From contig JAHBWC010000052.1 of the NCBI GenBank assembly GCA_019637225.1, positions 1 through 56,927 of the forward strand: a stretch of DNA of 56,927 bases, given 5' to 3'. A model generated the notes under the pieces. That model was given only the letters and a program-made list of their open reading frames with translations. It made no database searches and was not told where the DNA came from. The DNA comes from Labilithrix sp. (GTDB taxonomy: Bacteria > Myxococcota_A > Polyangia > Polyangiales > Polyangiaceae). This document shows positions 55,380-56,927 of this stretch, in pieces. Every line of letters starts with the position of its first letter. Positions within the stretch are counted from its first letter, which is position 1. Made by a program: the position numbers and the translations under genes.

Positions 55380-56435
55380 GTGCCTCGCCTACGTCTCCGC
55401 TCGTCGTTCGTCGGCCTTGGTGTCACCTTCCTCGTCGCGTGCTCCGCGCTCCCCGAGGAAGAACAGGCATCGACCAGCAACGCCGTCGCTGTCGCCGGTC
55501 GCTGGCGCCTGCCCGCGGCCGTCGCGACCGCCGGCGCCAAGGTCCGCCTCCCCTACGACGGAGCGCCCAACTGGAGCGCCCGCGCGTGCTCCGGGAAGCT
55601 GAGGGCGGGCACCGATCGTCTCGGCGACTTCCTCGAGGACGAGTTCGCGGCGATCACGTCGGTCGGCGGCTACGCCTGCCGGCAGAACACCGCCAACCGC
55701 AAGAAGATGAGCGTTCACGGCACCGGCCGCGCGCTCGACATCTTCATCCCGAAGATCGGCGGACAGGCGAACAACACGAAGGGCGACGCCGTCGCCAACT
55801 GGCTCGTCATGAACGCCGCACGCATCGGTGTCCAGATGGTGATCTGGGATCGCACGGTGTGGATGGCGAACGGCAAGAACGACAGGGCGTACTCCGGTCC
55901 GCATCCGCACGACGACCATCTCCACGTCGAGCTCACGGTCGCCGCCTCGGCGATGCAGACGCCGTGGTTCTCCAATCCGCAGGGGAGCGACGCCGGGCCG
56001 ATCGACCTCGAGCCGGAGGAGGACGACACGCTGGCGCCCGACGCGAGCACTCCGCAGCTCGACTCGGACCCCAACCCGGATCTCGATCCGGACGAGGATC
56101 CCGATCCGGTCCCCGACGAGCCTGCGCCGCCCGCGGATCCGACGCCGAACGGCGGTCAGCCGCCGGCGGACACCACCGATCCGGCGAACGAGGGCTCGTC
56201 CACGCCGGCGGACTTCCCGGACCAGGGCGACGAAGCGCCGCTGCAGGACGACGAGCCCGCCGAGGGTGACTCGGACGGACCGTCGAGATCCTCCTCGAAG
56301 AAGCGCGCGCGGGACGAAGAGGTCGCCTCGGCCGGTTGCAGCGCGGCCCCCTCCGGATCCACGACGGGCGCCGTCGCCGTGCCTCTCGCGCTCGTCGTCG
56401 CCGCCGCCCTCGTGCGCCGCCGGCGCCGGGACTGA
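55380..56435 (+). CDS. M15-like (VanY/ARB_07466-type) lipoprotein with MYXO-CTERM-like tail
   Basis: About 351 residues from GTG 55380 (MPRLRLRSS, lipobox FLVAC); a TTG at 55320 would add 20 residues. The domain at about 45-215 has zinc-site motifs of D,D-peptidase-like folds: VHGTGRALDIFIP (HxxGxAxD) and HPHDDHLHVEL (HxDHxH). It probably cleaves peptidoglycan cross-links. A long Asp/Pro/Glu linker (DPNPDLDPDEDPDP) leads to a C-terminal Cys, a transmembrane helix and RRRRRD, the MYXO-CTERM sorting pattern. Having both a lipobox and a C-terminal sorting tail is odd. Confidence 0.85.
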   Translation: MPRLRLRSSFVGLGVTFLVACSALPEEEQASTSNAVAVAGRWRLPAAVATAGAKVRLPYDGAPNWSARACSGKLRAGTDRLGDFLEDEFAAITSVGGYACRQNTANRKKMSVHGTGRALDIFIPKIGGQANNTKGDAVANWLVMNAARIGVQMVIWDRTVWMANGKNDRAYSGPHPHDDHLHVELTVAASAMQTPWFSNPQGSDAGPIDLEPEEDDTLAPDASTPQLDSDPNPDLDPDEDPDPVPDEPAPPADPTPNGGQPPADTTDPANEGSSTPADFPDQGDEAPLQDDEPAEGDSDGPSRSSSKKRARDEEVASAGCSAAPSGSTTGAVAVPLALVVAAALVRRRRRD

Positions 56436-56520
56436 ACGCCCGGCGCTCGCTCGGTATCGCGGTCGCGATCGCGCCCCGCGACGCCGTGCGCGCGGGATCG
56501 CGCGCGCCACGCTCGGTCGA

Positions 56521-56927
56521 TCAGCGAGGTTCGCTCGTCGAGGGCCGCTCGCCGGTCGAGCCGTCGCGCGCGAGCGCGTCGAGGAGCGCCTTCGCCTCGT
56601 CGCGACGGTAGTCGCCGTACGCGCCGCTCGCAAAGGCGCGGAGCTCGGGCTTCGCCTCGACGAGGCGACCGAGACGGACGAGCGCGAGCGCCCGGTTGTA
56701 GCGCGCCTCGGGCGCGAAGCGTCCGTCCGGCGCGGCCGCGAGGTAGCGATCCCACGCGGCGAGCGCGCGCGCGGGATCGCGCTCGGTGAAATGGAGGCGG
56801 TGCGCTTCGGCGAAGAGCGCCGCGTGAGGATCGGGGGCCGACGCCGACGGAGCCGGCGGTCGCGGCGCCTCGGCGGCGCGCGCGGATTCGGCGCCGGCGG
56901 GGTCGTCGGAGGACCGGACCGCGCCGT
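56521..56927 (-). CDS. C-terminal part of a TPR-like protein (5' end outside the window)
   Basis: About 135 residues are visible before the stop at 56521. A Pro/Ala-rich linker precedes a TPR-like region: AALFAEAHRLHFT, ALAAWDRYLAAAPDGRFAPEARYNRALALVRLG, then a helix to YRRDEAKALLDAL. This tail is often seen in FecR or anti-sigma-like Myxococcota proteins, but the deciding N-terminal part is not in the window, so no function is assigned. Confidence 0.75.
   Translation of the reverse strand, partial: GAVRSSDDPAGAESARAAEAPRPPAPSASAPDPHAALFAEAHRLHFTERDPARALAAWDRYLAAAPDGRFAPEARYNRALALVRLGRLVEAKPELRAFASGAYGDYRRDEAKALLDALARDGSTGERPSTSEPR

Overview
The window is about 57 kb of very GC-rich DNA with strong G/C third-position bias, so most long opposite-strand reading frames are shadows. 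The gene content points to a Myxococcota bacterium, most likely of the Polyangiales/Sorangiineae side. The cues are a MYXO-CTERM-like C-terminal tail, about sixteen predicted Sec/SPII lipoproteins, Cys-rich EGF-like and DCGG repeats, thrombospondin type 3 repeats, a TPR-bearing sigma-54 activator and an HTTM protein. This placement rests on recognised families only; there is no rRNA or marker comparison. No rRNA, tRNA, CRISPR array, IS element or phage gene was seen.

Layout. 1-8.2 kb is an envelope-acylation neighbourhood: a partial MBOAT O-acyltransferase, two paralogous SGNH hydrolases, a degenerate LytM-like lipoprotein, a disordered protein with a repeated TMEV-M-WL motif, and an HTTM pair. 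8.2-15.3 kb is mostly housekeeping: nadE, a beta-propeller, a DUF4124-lytic transglycosylase, a small TPR-like protein, and gltX overlapping a CPBP-like membrane protein. 15.3-25 kb is cell-surface material: DUF2752, a Gly/Pro/Tyr-repeat DUF4190 protein, an S33-type hydrolase, an FG-GAP/UnbV protein, an amidohydrolase with TSP3 repeats, and a delta-60 propeller. 25-29 kb holds a LysR/MFS divergent pair, a double YCII protein and a small-molecule kinase. 29-34.7 kb holds a beta-lactamase-fold hydrolase, a SUMF1-fold protein with DCGG repeats, and a coupled DUF4349/lipoprotein pair. 34.8-39.3 kb holds a histone-H1-tailed protein followed by a run of hairpins, a DUF2505 protein, a Spy-like protein, an orphan CcmB and a 2Fe-2S/FAD oxidoreductase. 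39.4-43 kb is a tandem pair of 576-residue EGF-like lipoproteins. 43-45.2 kb is a coupled phosphoesterase-fold relic, nadD and a DUF2520 protein. 45.5-51.9 kb is a very large TPR sigma-54 activator whose stop codon overlaps a small GPVPDPW-motif lipoprotein, a clear intrinsic terminator, then a membrane histidine kinase. 52-56.9 kb holds a helical protein with a Cys-rich lipoprotein, fhs, an M15-like protein with both a lipobox and a MYXO-CTERM-like tail, and a partial TPR gene.

The strongest candidate for something undescribed is the activator/lipoprotein couple at 45.5-49.5 kb. It combines a degenerate STAND-like N-terminus, TPRs, an intact GAFTGA AAA+ domain and a Fis helix-turn-helix with a strongly translated, exported 127-residue product carrying two copies of GPVPDPW. 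The same PDPW core also occurs inside the regulator.
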